A stretch of DNA of 64,000 nucleotides. It comes from Paenibacillus sanguinis 2301083 = DSM 16941 (GTDB taxonomy: Bacteria > Bacillota > Bacilli > Paenibacillales > Paenibacillaceae). Both the position numbers and the translations under genes were made by a program. The stretch covers positions 1 through 64,000 of the forward strand of contig NZ_KB895381.1 of the NCBI RefSeq assembly GCF_000374825.1. Reading direction: 5' to 3'. Each line of letters opens with the position of its first letter. Position 1 is the first letter of the stretch. The notes beneath the pieces were generated by a model that did no database searches, was not told the DNA's origin, and saw only the letters and a list, made by a program, of their open reading frames with translations. Of the stretch, positions 50,993 to 60,309 are shown in pieces.

Positions 50993-51655
50993 TTATGGTT
51001 TGTGTTTCGGTTTCAAGTACTCCATAAACACATTTTTTAGAATTATGAATTGTTTGGAGTCGTCCACAAATGTTTGTAGCTCAGTGGTATCGTGAATCAT
51101 AGCCATTTTTTGAGAAAAATGACCAAATGTATTCATCATAGTAAGTAAAGTATCGACGATGTCGATATCCGAGCGGATCGTTCCATCACGCACTCCCAGC
51201 TTGCCAAGTTCAGAAAGCAGCTCCTGCATTTGCGCGTAAACGGTTTGAAAATGCTCAATATCTTCCACGGGTGAGCCGACCATCGCAATATAACCTTCAA
51301 AGGCTTCAATCAATTTGGAATGCCTTTGATGGAGATCGTCTTCATAGAAGTTCAATGCGTCAAACAGCCTGCCAAGCTTCTCGTAACAGCTTCCTTCACT
51401 GTACACGATGTCGGCGAAAACCTCTTTTTGGGCACAGACGATCTCCGACGCGACGGCTACGATCAACTTTTCTTTTTTGGAGAAGTAGCGGAATACTGTA
51501 GCGATACCAAGGCTGCATTCATGGGCGATGTCCTGCATGGTAGAATTTTCAAAGCCCTTTTCCCAGAATACTTTTTGGGCGGCCTGGATAATACTCCGCC
51601 TGCGTAATTCCCTTGTGGTGATCCGTTCCTGTTCCAATCTGAGTTTCGGTTGCAT
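50993..51655 (-). CDS. TetR-family transcriptional regulator
   Basis: A 220-residue regulator: RRRSIIQAAQKVFWEKGFENST and DIAHECSLGIATVFRYFSKKE helix-turn-helix, then a helical ligand domain. AAAGGAG before ATG 51655. Divergent from the epimerase/OYE pair; two TGATA...TATCA palindromes in the gap are probable operators. Confidence 0.88.
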   Translation of the reverse strand: MQPKLRLEQERITTRELRRRSIIQAAQKVFWEKGFENSTMQDIAHECSLGIATVFRYFSKKEKLIVAVASEIVCAQKEVFADIVYSEGSCYEKLGRLFDALNFYEDDLHQRHSKLIEAFEGYIAMVGSPVEDIEHFQTVYAQMQELLSELGKLGVRDGTIRSDIDIVDTLLTMMNTFGHFSQKMAMIHDTTELQTFVDDSKQFIILKNVFMEYLKPKHKP

Positions 51656-51760
51656 GGCGAGCTCCTTTCTCTTGAGTCGGAATTTAAAGCCCCAATATTA
51701 AGATTAGGCAATCCTATCAAAGTTCATGGAGCCTGTCAATTTGAGAACAATGAGTGAAAT

Positions 51761-51812
51761 TTGCAAGTATTTCGCATGAGTGATAGTATAACTATCAAGT
51801 TGATATTTATCA
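51761..51812 (+). promoter_or_regulatory. Promoter and twin palindromic operators of the epimerase/OYE operon
   Basis: TTGCAA (51761-51766), 17-nt spacer, TAGTAT (51784-51789). The palindrome TGATAGT-ATA-ACTATCA (51781-51797) covers the -10 and the start site; TGATA-TT-TATCA (51801-51812) lies 20 bases downstream. Together they fit cooperative TetR binding. Confidence 0.65.
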
Positions 51813-51898
51813 TATCAAAGAAAGCAAATAACGTCAGCGAATTTACGTTTTGCGACTATGGAGCTATAAAAGACGGGAAGAGAGAGGTGTCATTATTA

Positions 51899-53386
51899 AT
51901 GGGGAAGAAAAAAACGATTTTTTTGACAGGGGCATCCGGAAACATGGGGCAGGAAGGGTTAAAGCAACTGCTTGAAAGGCGGGATAGGTTCAACATTGTT
52001 ACGCTGGTCCTGCCAACCGCCAAAGACAAGGAAATCATGGCGAAATACGAAAAAGAGCCGGGACTTAGGATTATTTGGGGGGATTTGACCCATTACAATG
52101 ACGTTTTAAAATGCGTGACGGGTGCAGATTACGTTCTTCACGTGGGCGGTATGGTATCTCCTGCGGCAGATTACAAGCCTAAGTTAACAACAAAGGTAAA
52201 TATAGGGGCTGTTGAGAACATTTTGAAGGCCATTAAGGCGCAACCGGAACCGGATCACATCAAACTGGTTTATATAGGAACTATCGCCATGACGGGAGAC
52301 CGCAATCCGCCTATCCACTGGGGAAGAACGGGCGACCCGATCAAAATCAGCATTTATGACAATTATGCGATCACCAAAACGATTGCCGAACGGATGATCG
52401 TCGAGTCGGGCTTGAAATACTGGGTATCCTTACGGCAAACCGGGGTATTATTCGGCGGTCTTTTACATGGAATGGATCCGATTATGTTTCACGAGCCGGT
52501 AAATGGTGTCTTTGAGTGGGTTACGGCCAGTGATTCTGGCCGGATGCTGGCGAACGTTTGTGAGGAGGACGTCCCCGAAGAGTTCTGGAGAAGATTTTAC
52601 AATATCGGCGGTGGGGAGAAGTTTAGAACGGTCAATTACGATTTTATGCAAAAAAGCTTTGGTGTCCTGGGGATTAAAGACTTTAGAAAGGCTGTCGATC
52701 TCAACTGGTTTGCGACTCGGAATTTCCATGGACAATGGTACGAGGACTCGGACGTGTTGGAGAATTATCTACACTTTAGAAGTGGATCGATGGATGAGTT
52801 TTTGGAGGATTTGAAAAAGAATGCGCCATTTAAGTTGAAACTGGCCAAATTTGTCCCTTCGTTTGTCTTGAAAAAGCTTGTCATGGAGCCTGTGGCCAAA
52901 AAAGAAATGGGCACCCTCTACTGGATCAATCATAATGTGCAGGATCGCATTACGTCTTTCTTCGGCTCCAAAGAGGAATGGGCGAAGATTCCTTCATGGG
53001 AAAATTATAGCTATCCGAAGCCTTCCCTCACTCCCAGACGCCTGAATCACGGATATGACGAGAACAAGCCCAAGGAGGAGCTGGATCTTTCAGATATGAT
53101 TGAGGCGGCAAAATTCAGAGGAGGCGAATGCAAATCGTCATCCATGAAAAAAGGAGACCTCTTCACAAAGCTGAGTTGGCGCTGTGCGTTCGGACACGAA
53201 TTCGAGGCGAGTCCAACCCTCGTATTGCTTGGCGGGCACTGGTGCCCTCATTGCCTGCCATCTCCATGGAACTACGATGAGGAAGCAAAGCGCAACCCGT
53301 TTTTTGCTCAAGTGTGGGATCCGCTACATGACAAGAACGAAAACAATTATTACGATGAGCGCATTTTTGACGGACTGGAGAACTAA
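51899..53386 (+). CDS. NAD-dependent epimerase/reductase with C-terminal zinc-ribbon-like segment
   Basis: A 495-residue two-part protein. The N-terminal 330 residues form an extended SDR (FLTGASGNMGQEGLKQLL, LVYIGTIAMTGDRNPP, YDNYAITKTIAERMI with catalytic Tyr and Lys, YNIGGGEKF). The last 100 carry Cys/His pairs (WRCAFGHEFEASP and GGHWCPHCLP) that resemble a zinc ribbon. ATG 51899 is taken from the Rossmann motif position and GAGAGAGGTG upstream; the frame stays open to 51761 inside the promoter. Probably works with the adjacent OYE enzyme on one substrate, unknown. Confidence 0.75.
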   Translation: MGKKKTIFLTGASGNMGQEGLKQLLERRDRFNIVTLVLPTAKDKEIMAKYEKEPGLRIIWGDLTHYNDVLKCVTGADYVLHVGGMVSPAADYKPKLTTKVNIGAVENILKAIKAQPEPDHIKLVYIGTIAMTGDRNPPIHWGRTGDPIKISIYDNYAITKTIAERMIVESGLKYWVSLRQTGVLFGGLLHGMDPIMFHEPVNGVFEWVTASDSGRMLANVCEEDVPEEFWRRFYNIGGGEKFRTVNYDFMQKSFGVLGIKDFRKAVDLNWFATRNFHGQWYEDSDVLENYLHFRSGSMDEFLEDLKKNAPFKLKLAKFVPSFVLKKLVMEPVAKKEMGTLYWINHNVQDRITSFFGSKEEWAKIPSWENYSYPKPSLTPRRLNHGYDENKPKEELDLSDMIEAAKFRGGECKSSSMKKGDLFTKLSWRCAFGHEFEASPTLVLLGGHWCPHCLPSPWNYDEEAKRNPFFAQVWDPLHDKNENNYYDERIFDGLEN

Positions 53387-53502
53387 CAAAAATCTATAAC
53401 TTTGCTGCTGAATTTGCTGCAAAATATTCCGGGCTGGAGCTTTTTCCTGCTGGAAGAAATTGATCTCAAAATGACCGAATACACTTGAAATGAGGTTGAA
53501 CA

Positions 53503-54636
53503 GTGAATACGAAATATAACCGTTTATTTGAACCCTTCACGCTAAAAAATGGAGTGACACTCAAAAATAGAATGATTATGGCTCCAATGACAACTTGGTC
53601 CAGTAATGATGATTACACGGTATCGGATGAAGAAGTGAAATATTACAAAAAAAGAGCTGCCGGAGTAGGGCTTGTTATTACGGGGTGTACTCATGTCCAG
53701 CCCAATGGCATAGGTTTTACGAATGAATTCGCAGCGTATGACGATAAATTTATTCCGAGTTTACGCAAATTAGCTGAAGCTGCAAAAAGCGGCGGGTCGC
53801 CTGCATTGCTTCAGATTTTCCATGCGGGCAATAAAGCGCTGCCTGCTTTAACTCCGGAGGGTGAGGTGGTTAGCTCCAGCGCTGTAGAAACTGAAGCTTC
53901 TGCATTTGCTCCATCCATTTTGTCAAGAGCACTTACACATAAGGAAATTTTAGAGGTGATTCAGGCGTTTGGAGAAACAACAAGACGAGCTATTGAAGCT
54001 GGCTTTGATGGTGTTGAAATTCATGGCGCACATGGATTTTTACTTCAGAACTTCGTTTCTCCTTTTTTCAATCGGCGTGAGGATGAGTGGGGCGGTTCTC
54101 TGGAAAATCGTTTGAGCTTCTCGCTTGCGGTCGTTCAGGAAATTCAAAATGTAATTAAAAAGCATGCCCAAAAACCATTCATATTAGGATACAGATTTTC
54201 TCCTGAGGAACATATAGAAGGCGGATTGAGAATGAAGGACACCTGCGAGCTAATCGATCGTCTTATTGAAGCAGACATTGATTATGTCCACGCTTCGTTG
54301 GCTAGTGCTCTTTCCTCAAAGCCGGTCGATAACCAGAGTGAAAAAACATATCTGGAATTAATTGTTGATCATGTCAATGACCGGGTCCCGGTCATTGCAG
54401 CTGGCTCCATGGTGACCCCGGACGATGTTAAAGCAGCTCTGGATAAAGGGATATCTCTGGCAGCGATTGGCCATGCATTAATCATGAATCCAAATTGGGT
54501 GGAACTGGTTAAGGATGGAGAAGAAGCTGGAATTAAAACATCACTAAATCGGTCCAAAGTAAGTGATCTTGAACTTCCGGAGAAGCTTTGGACATTAGTT
54601 CAGGCTTCCGGACCATGGTTCAATATCACGGATTAA
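53503..54636 (+). CDS. NADH:flavin oxidoreductase, Old Yellow Enzyme family
   Basis: A 377-residue FMN-dependent TIM-barrel ene-reductase: LKNRMIMAPMTTW near the N-terminus, GVEIHGAHGFLLQNFVSPFFN-type motif, DEWGGSLENRLSF and the C-terminal AIGHALIMNP phosphate loop. The short length and lack of a 4Fe-4S Cys cluster place it with single-domain OYEs. GTG 53503 after GAGGTT. Likely cotranscribed with the epimerase gene under TetR control. Confidence 0.9.
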   Translation: MNTKYNRLFEPFTLKNGVTLKNRMIMAPMTTWSSNDDYTVSDEEVKYYKKRAAGVGLVITGCTHVQPNGIGFTNEFAAYDDKFIPSLRKLAEAAKSGGSPALLQIFHAGNKALPALTPEGEVVSSSAVETEASAFAPSILSRALTHKEILEVIQAFGETTRRAIEAGFDGVEIHGAHGFLLQNFVSPFFNRREDEWGGSLENRLSFSLAVVQEIQNVIKKHAQKPFILGYRFSPEEHIEGGLRMKDTCELIDRLIEADIDYVHASLASALSSKPVDNQSEKTYLELIVDHVNDRVPVIAAGSMVTPDDVKAALDKGISLAAIGHALIMNPNWVELVKDGEEAGIKTSLNRSKVSDLELPEKLWTLVQASGPWFNITD

Positions 54637-54662
54637 TTATGTGTGTGCTTTCATAATCGCCG

Positions 54663-54732
54663 ATTATACGCCGGGAAAAATGCATTGTACAACGTTCATT
54701 CTTGAGCGTTATAATTTTTCGCGGCGTATGAT
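54663..54732. terminator. Very long imperfect inverted repeat between convergent genes
   Basis: ATACGCCG/CGGCGTAT, GAAAAA/TTTTTC and AACG/CGTT stack into one long stem with small interruptions. Likely a bidirectional terminator, or an old repeat element. Confidence 0.5.
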
Positions 54733-54798
54733 CCTTTTCAAGAATGACCTCATCAGCTAAACGGATCCACTAACGATTGCCACCTTAACAGAAAATGC

Positions 54799-55869
54799 TT
54801 ATTTGGACTCTTGATTTTGCAGCCTGTACTTAGAAGGAGATACCCCTATTTTTTCCTTAAACACCCTGCTCATATGGGAAGCATCCGAGAAGCCTGTATG
54901 CTCCGCGATATGCTCTAATTTTAAGTTGGATTCAATTAAATATACTTTTACCTTGCTAAGCTTGATCTCCATAAGGAGCGTTGAGAAATTGCTTCCTGTC
55001 ATCTGATTGATGATGCGACAGATGTACTGCTTGCTTAAATGCACATGATCGGCTGTAGAGGTGAGTGTGGCCGATCTAAAATTATTTGTTATATAATTCA
55101 ATATTTTATTATAGTGTAGTTCCGTACTGGAAAATGAGACTGATGATTCTATATTCGCCACATTGTACCTCAGTAAAAAGCTGAACAACAACTGCAAATA
55201 ACATTCCATGACGTTGTTCCGAATTTCATCTCCCCATAAATATTCAATATATAAAAGTAAAAATGTACGTTGGATATCAAGATTCACACCTGTATGAAAA
55301 AGAATATAGTGATTGTCAGTTTGATTTGAGAGCACGTTATTAAAAAAACTCGCTAAATGGAAGTTGTCATTAAATAATTCCAGAAACTTAGAACTGATGT
55401 ATTTTCGTCGGATCATGATGTAAATACAGATGCTTCCATGGTCCATCGCGACGGAGTGGTTGACGTCCGGAGGCATAATAAGAAAATCTCCTTCTATAAG
55501 ACTGAGTTTCTTATTTTCCAAATTCAGCACTCCGGATCCTTCATAGATATAAATACATTGAAAGTATTTATTTGAATGCATAAGATTCAGCGAGAAATTA
55601 ATGTGCTTGCTGAGAGCAAGGTTGAGATCCGCCAGAATCAACAAATTTTCATCTAATTCCTTGTAACTGGAAATAGAGTGGGGGTCTGCTCCATAAAGTT
55701 GCGGCCAATACACACCCACCAGGTTATTTTTTTTAATATAATTGATATCCATATAATTTCGATAGGTTGAATATTCATCCAATGATAAGTTACCATCCGT
55801 ATATTCTTTGTAGAATTCCTCCAGATTGGTTAAGGTATGCAAGATGTTGTTCATTTCTTCGATATTCAT
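54799..55869 (-). CDS. AraC-family regulator of the pectin-type locus
   Basis: A 356-residue regulator with a cupin-type sensing region (CIYIYEGSGVLNLENKKLSLIEGDFLIMPPDVNHSV) and a C-terminal double helix-turn-helix (SKQYICRIINQMTGSNFS, then HIAEHTGFSDASHMSRVFKEKIG). AGGGGGA before ATG 55869. Divergent from the symporter gene; the likely activator of the whole cluster to its right. Confidence 0.88.
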   Translation of the reverse strand: MNIEEMNNILHTLTNLEEFYKEYTDGNLSLDEYSTYRNYMDINYIKKNNLVGVYWPQLYGADPHSISSYKELDENLLILADLNLALSKHINFSLNLMHSNKYFQCIYIYEGSGVLNLENKKLSLIEGDFLIMPPDVNHSVAMDHGSICIYIMIRRKYISSKFLELFNDNFHLASFFNNVLSNQTDNHYILFHTGVNLDIQRTFLLLYIEYLWGDEIRNNVMECYLQLLFSFLLRYNVANIESSVSFSSTELHYNKILNYITNNFRSATLTSTADHVHLSKQYICRIINQMTGSNFSTLLMEIKLSKVKVYLIESNLKLEHIAEHTGFSDASHMSRVFKEKIGVSPSKYRLQNQESK

Positions 55870-55968
55870 AAAAATCCCCCTGTACACTTCATATACCACA
55901 AGTTTGATCAAAGGTGATTTGATGTTTTACGTAAAAGTGTTGGTCTATAAAGTAACTTTACCTGTTTG

Positions 55969-56178
55969 TTTCGTATTATACAAATAGCTGGTTCGGTTGA
56001 TGCATTTATTTCTCAATAACCTCCTGATAACCCAATTTTTTCACATTTAAGATGTGACAAAGGATGATTCGTAGATTTACGACTAACAAATGGTTAAGTG
56101 AGACTTCAGCCAAGAGGAGAACCATGACGGAGAAGAAAGCGGATACGACTCTAAGGCTATGTTTCATATTATACAAAT
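55969..56178 (+). promoter_or_regulatory. Repeated TTTCRTATTATACAAAT motif in the AraC-symporter gap
   Basis: TTTCGTATTATACAAAT (55969-55985) and TTTCATATTATACAAAT (56162-56178) match at 16 of 17 bases in the same orientation. The second leads directly into the cre-like site. They may be binding sites of the divergent AraC regulator. The rest of the 519-base gap contains no convincing gene. Confidence 0.5.
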
Positions 56179-56193
56179 GAAAGCGTTAACGAT
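56177..56193 (+). promoter_or_regulatory. cre-like site 1 upstream of the symporter gene
   Basis: ATGAAAGCGTTAACGAT fits the CcpA consensus except one base (G for A at position 15). Confidence 0.6.
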
Positions 56194-56344
56194 GTTCATG
56201 TATTTTAAGTTTATAAGTTATTACAATTAAAACATCCGGTAACGAAGTCTAGGGATGCCCAAGATCCTTTAGACAGTGGTTCTGGCGATGTTGTCGTTAA
56301 CTTCAAGAAGACCATTAATATAATGGAGAAATTTTTTAACTGCT

Positions 56345-56361
56345 TTGAAAGCGATTGCACA
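56345..56361 (+). promoter_or_regulatory. cre-like site 2 upstream of the symporter gene
   Basis: TTGAAAGCGATTGCACA has one core mismatch (G in the A/T triplet) and one at the flank. It lies 28 bases before the start codon and would act as a roadblock. Confidence 0.45.
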
Positions 56362-56388
56362 AAAAAATAAGGTAAGGGGAAATTTACA

Positions 56389-57798
56389 ATGATTGCTGAA
56401 AACGAGATAAAAGATGTACATTCAACTGAAACTTCAGATCAAATTCCATTGCAGCTTCGTAAAGGGCAGATGTTTGGTGATTCTCTTGGGATGGCTGGAA
56501 ATACATTAATTGCTCTTATTTTTGCTTCTTTTACGATGTATTATTTAACGACGATTGTTCATTTAGATGGAATTATCTTGGGAACACTGGTATTGGTGGG
56601 ATCCATTTTCGGCTCTGTAGCCAGCTTTATTACAGGGATCCTGATTGATAAATTAAATTCAAAATATGGCAAAGTAAGACCATGGCTATTGATATCTCTG
56701 GTGCCAATGGCGGGGGCTCTCCTTCTGTTGTTTTCCATTCCCGAGGGTTTAGCTACCTCGACCAAAATGGTATGGGCTGGTGCATGTATTATCTTTTTCA
56801 ATATCGGTACTTCTATGTTTGGTTCAGCTTCGGGTTCTTTAATTCCCATGGCTACCCGAAACCCGGTCGAAGTAACTAAAATGGGCTCGGGACGTGCAAT
56901 GGGCAATATGGTCGGAGCTATGGTCGTAAGCATGGGATATGTGCCGTTAGTAGGACTGGTAGGCGGGGATCAGAGGGCGTACTTTTTAGTAACCGCTACC
57001 ATAATTATCATAGCGTCATTGCTCATAATCAACCAATTCCGAACTTCTCGCGAGAATGTCAAGAGCGTTAAAAAAATGGATGAAGCCGGAGTTGAACAGA
57101 AAGTCCCGTTTAAGGATGCCCTATTGTCCATTCTGAAAAATAATTACTTCCTCGTAGCTGCCCTGGTTCTGTTCGCATCAACGTTTATGCTTTCATTGAA
57201 TAATGCAGCTACCGTCTACTATGCCCAATATGTCCTTGGGAATATTAATATGCAGAGCATCCTTTCCATGATAGGAGCCATCCCGGGGTTGATTATTTTT
57301 CCTCTTCTTCCCACCCTCGTGAAAAGATTGGGGACCCGGTGGGTCGTTGTCATCGGTACTCTGCTTGTGATTGTTGGCTGTGTCATTCGTTTAATGAGCC
57401 CAAGCAACATACCTCTTGCGATCGCGGGCTTCACGCTTTCCGGAGTAGGCTCTATTCCGCTAGCGGCTCTTATTACCGTTCTGGTGAACAGCACGATAGA
57501 TTATGGAGAATGGAAAAGCGGCATTCGCTCGCCTGGTTTAATGATGAGCTTGGTGGGAATAGCTACCATGTTGGCGAGTTCACTAAGTGTTTCCAGTATA
57601 GGTTGGATTTTGGGGGCAACCGGTTATGACGGAGCAGCCGCGCAACAATCCGCTTCGGCCATGCAGGGCATACTTTCCATCAGTATTTATCTTCCGATTA
57701 TTTTAGCGGGTCTGTCCTTTGTATGCATGCTGTTTTGGAGACTGGAAAAGAAACTTCCGCAAATTGTCAGTGAACTTAGAGCAAGAAATGGAGAATAA
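56389..57798 (+). CDS. GPH-family sugar:cation symporter (MelB/XynP-like)
   Basis: A 469-residue, 12-helix glycoside-pentoside-hexuronide carrier: MFGDSLGMAGNTLIALIFASF, GILIDKLNSKYGKVRPWLLIS (the GPH loop 2-3 motif with KYGKVRPW), YGEWKSGIRSPGLMMS (loop 10-11 motif). It imports the oligosaccharides or glycosides released by the cluster. AAGGGG before ATG 56389. Confidence 0.92.
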   Translation: MIAENEIKDVHSTETSDQIPLQLRKGQMFGDSLGMAGNTLIALIFASFTMYYLTTIVHLDGIILGTLVLVGSIFGSVASFITGILIDKLNSKYGKVRPWLLISLVPMAGALLLLFSIPEGLATSTKMVWAGACIIFFNIGTSMFGSASGSLIPMATRNPVEVTKMGSGRAMGNMVGAMVVSMGYVPLVGLVGGDQRAYFLVTATIIIIASLLIINQFRTSRENVKSVKKMDEAGVEQKVPFKDALLSILKNNYFLVAALVLFASTFMLSLNNAATVYYAQYVLGNINMQSILSMIGAIPGLIIFPLLPTLVKRLGTRWVVVIGTLLVIVGCVIRLMSPSNIPLAIAGFTLSGVGSIPLAALITVLVNSTIDYGEWKSGIRSPGLMMSLVGIATMLASSLSVSSIGWILGATGYDGAAAQQSASAMQGILSISIYLPIILAGLSFVCMLFWRLEKKLPQIVSELRARNGE

Positions 57799-57855
57799 TG
57801 ATGTTCTACACTCACTGATTCAAGTGTGTATGGATATGGAGTAGGAGGCAAACTA

Positions 57856-58707
57856 ATGAGAACTCAATTTGAGATGGACGAAGCTATAAAAAATAAATTT
57901 ATTACATTGGCTATGAATAAAGCACCCGCACATTCGTTAAGACCAGAGCGATTCATGCGTAAAATGCTGAAGAATAAAGGGACTTTAGGGAAGTTCAGCC
58001 CCAATGGACTTGATGAGAAAGGATTAGAAAGAAGAAATCCGGTCATTGTTGCGCTGGGGGACAGTGTAACAGCAGGACATTTCGAGTGGACGATTGATCC
58101 GGCAGAGCTGTTCAAAGGCGCGGGAGAGGGAGCGACAGAGGATTCAACAGCTCCTCCTCACCTTTCCGGTCCCCTGGAAGTTACAGATGCCAGAGAGGTA
58201 TACCACGAGCGGTTTCGTCTGAAGCTTATTGACAAGTATGAGGAGACCTCGGTTTCGGTTCTTAATGCAGGGATTGCCGGGGATGATCTTCTGGGAATGG
58301 AGCGCCGGCTCACCCGCGATGTTATTAACTGTCAGCCTGATCTTGTGTTGATCAATGGGAGCCTGAATTGGTCTGCGGACTTGTCGTTAACTGTCTTTGA
58401 GGAAACATTGCAACGTATTGTTAAGCGAATACAAGCAGAAACGGATGCCGATATTATTCTGATGACACCTAATGCGGAAGGACCTAGTCCATTTAATCCT
58501 GATGGCTCAACATTGCCTGAACGAGTTGAAATTGTTCGTAGAGTAGCGGCGGAGGAAGGAACCTGCTTGTGCGATACCTATGCCGTATGGACAGAGTTTC
58601 TCGCAATGGGGCATGATGTCACTCAAATGCTGGCCAACAAAATAAATCATCCCAGTATTGCCGGACATGAAGTATATGCTATCGAGCTCATGAAATTATT
58701 TGAATAG
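57856..58707 (+). CDS. SGNH/GDSL-family hydrolase
   Basis: A 283-residue cytoplasmic esterase: block I VALGDSVTAGH with the nucleophile Ser, block II NAGIAGDD, block III LINGSLNW (the usual GxND is altered to NGS-LN), and block V NHPSIAGHEVY with the catalytic His. It probably removes acetyl groups from imported saccharides. AGGAGG supports ATG 57856. Confidence 0.88.
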   Translation: MRTQFEMDEAIKNKFITLAMNKAPAHSLRPERFMRKMLKNKGTLGKFSPNGLDEKGLERRNPVIVALGDSVTAGHFEWTIDPAELFKGAGEGATEDSTAPPHLSGPLEVTDAREVYHERFRLKLIDKYEETSVSVLNAGIAGDDLLGMERRLTRDVINCQPDLVLINGSLNWSADLSLTVFEETLQRIVKRIQAETDADIILMTPNAEGPSPFNPDGSTLPERVEIVRRVAAEEGTCLCDTYAVWTEFLAMGHDVTQMLANKINHPSIAGHEVYAIELMKLFE

Positions 58708-58755
58708 AGCGTTATGGAAATCTCTGAATCATATCGGAGAGGGGAGATGGGGATC

Positions 58756-60273
58756 GTGTTGAAAGCAGCCATGGTATTTGGCAACAATATGGTGTTACAG
58801 CGGCAGAAGAAAATTAATGTATGGGGGACCGGTTCACCCGGCCGCCCCATTTCCTGTATCCTGAAAGGGAAAAAAACAGAAGTTGTACACGGAGTAATCG
58901 AGAGTGATGGCAGTTGGATGCTAAGCTTGCCCCCCTTTGAAGCCGAGCGGGATGCAGAGCTGATCATAACCGATGGCTCGGAGACTTTATCATACAGCAA
59001 TATTGGCATCGGCGAAGTTTGGCTGGCTGGCGGACAATCCAACATGGAATATTATCTCCGGTTTGATGCGGAGCGGGAAAGTGTTTTTGAGGGAGAAATG
59101 AATCCGGATATCCGTTTCTTTGATGCTCCGAAGGTATCGTTTGAAGGTCAGCTTGAAATGCATGATTACTCCAGATTTGGCTTTTGGAGAGGGTGTACCA
59201 AGGAGGATTTGCCTTACTTTTCTGCCGTAGGGTATTATTTTGCGGACAATCTGCACCAAGAGCTTGATATCCCTATCGGCATTGTGGGCTGCAGTTGGGG
59301 AGGGACGCCTGCCTGTGCATGGATGGATCCGGCTTATCTGGAGGATAACGAAGGCAAAGCGTGGCTTGAAGCCTATGAAGCAGCCATTAAAGACCTAGAT
59401 GTGGAAGCGTATAAGACTGAATTCATCTCTAATCCTGTAACTGACCGTTCCGATCCATTTCGCGATGAAACGGCCAACAGGATGATGTTCCCGGGATTCT
59501 CACGGGAGGAACAGCTGGAATTCATTCAGAACATGTTGACTGGCGAGCAGCCGGGATTGAATTTGCCTCAGCCCGGACCTTATTGGGAGAATAGACCCGG
59601 AGGGCTGTATGAAACCATGCTGAAAAAGCTTGCGCCTTATACGGTTCGCGGAGTCATCTGGTATCAAGGGGAAAGCGATGAGGAAAAATCCGGGCTGTAC
59701 GGCACCGTGTTCAGTAAGCTGATTGAATGCTGGCGGGATCTTTGGAGTGACAGGCTTCCATTTCTGTTCGTACAGCTTGCCCCCTTTGGAGAGTGGATGA
59801 AGAACCTTCCGGAGGTGCGCGAGCAGCAGGAGCTTGTAGCTAAAACAATCCCTGATACCTGGATGATTAGCTCCTCCGATGTGGGGATGGAGTGGGATAT
59901 TCATCCAAAAGTCAAGAAACCGATCGGCACACGTCTAGCCTTACTGGCAAGAGGACATATTTATGGTGAGGAGCTTATGTGTGATCCGCCTGAATTTCTA
60001 AGCGCCGCCAGAGTTCCGGGAGGAATAGAAATTAACTTCCGGCATGCAGACGGCTTGCATGTGAAGGGCGATGCGGTGAATGCACTGTCCATCATTTATC
60101 CGGACGGAACAGAGTTGGCTCCGGCAGAGGCTGCAGTGGTCAAGGATCAGTTATGGATCAAAGGAGAGTTTCCAGAGCGGATCAAGATTTCTTTTGCGAG
60201 ACGCGGATATTATGAAGTGAACGTTTACAATAAGCGAGACAATCCATTAAAGCCTTTTGAGGTCATCGTGTAG
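58756..60273 (+). CDS. Sialate O-acetylesterase-like (SASA) carbohydrate esterase
   Basis: A protein of about 505 residues with the SASA/GDSL-type esterase signature: WLAGGQSNMEY (nucleophile Ser), VIWYQGESDEE, and DIHPKVKKPIGTRLA with the Asp-x-x-His end. No signal peptide, so it is intracellular. Relatives deacetylate sialic acid or plant polysaccharide fragments; beside GH78 and GH43, acetylated rhamnogalacturonan is more likely. GTG 58756 has GGGGAG 9 bases upstream; ATG 58747 and 58714 are alternatives. Confidence 0.85.
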   Translation: MLKAAMVFGNNMVLQRQKKINVWGTGSPGRPISCILKGKKTEVVHGVIESDGSWMLSLPPFEAERDAELIITDGSETLSYSNIGIGEVWLAGGQSNMEYYLRFDAERESVFEGEMNPDIRFFDAPKVSFEGQLEMHDYSRFGFWRGCTKEDLPYFSAVGYYFADNLHQELDIPIGIVGCSWGGTPACAWMDPAYLEDNEGKAWLEAYEAAIKDLDVEAYKTEFISNPVTDRSDPFRDETANRMMFPGFSREEQLEFIQNMLTGEQPGLNLPQPGPYWENRPGGLYETMLKKLAPYTVRGVIWYQGESDEEKSGLYGTVFSKLIECWRDLWSDRLPFLFVQLAPFGEWMKNLPEVREQQELVAKTIPDTWMISSSDVGMEWDIHPKVKKPIGTRLALLARGHIYGEELMCDPPEFLSAARVPGGIEINFRHADGLHVKGDAVNALSIIYPDGTELAPAEAAVVKDQLWIKGEFPERIKISFARRGYYEVNVYNKRDNPLKPFEVIV

Positions 60274-60309
60274 TCGCAGTATAATAACTTATTGGAGGCA
60301 TGGTTGCAT

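Noticed and set aside
56124..56180. 18-codon frame after AGAGGAG in the AraC-symporter gap (MTEKKADTTLRLCFILYK)
   Set aside because: Good ribosome site but overlaps the repeated 17-mer and cre-like site; more likely regulatory DNA. A leader peptide cannot be excluded.
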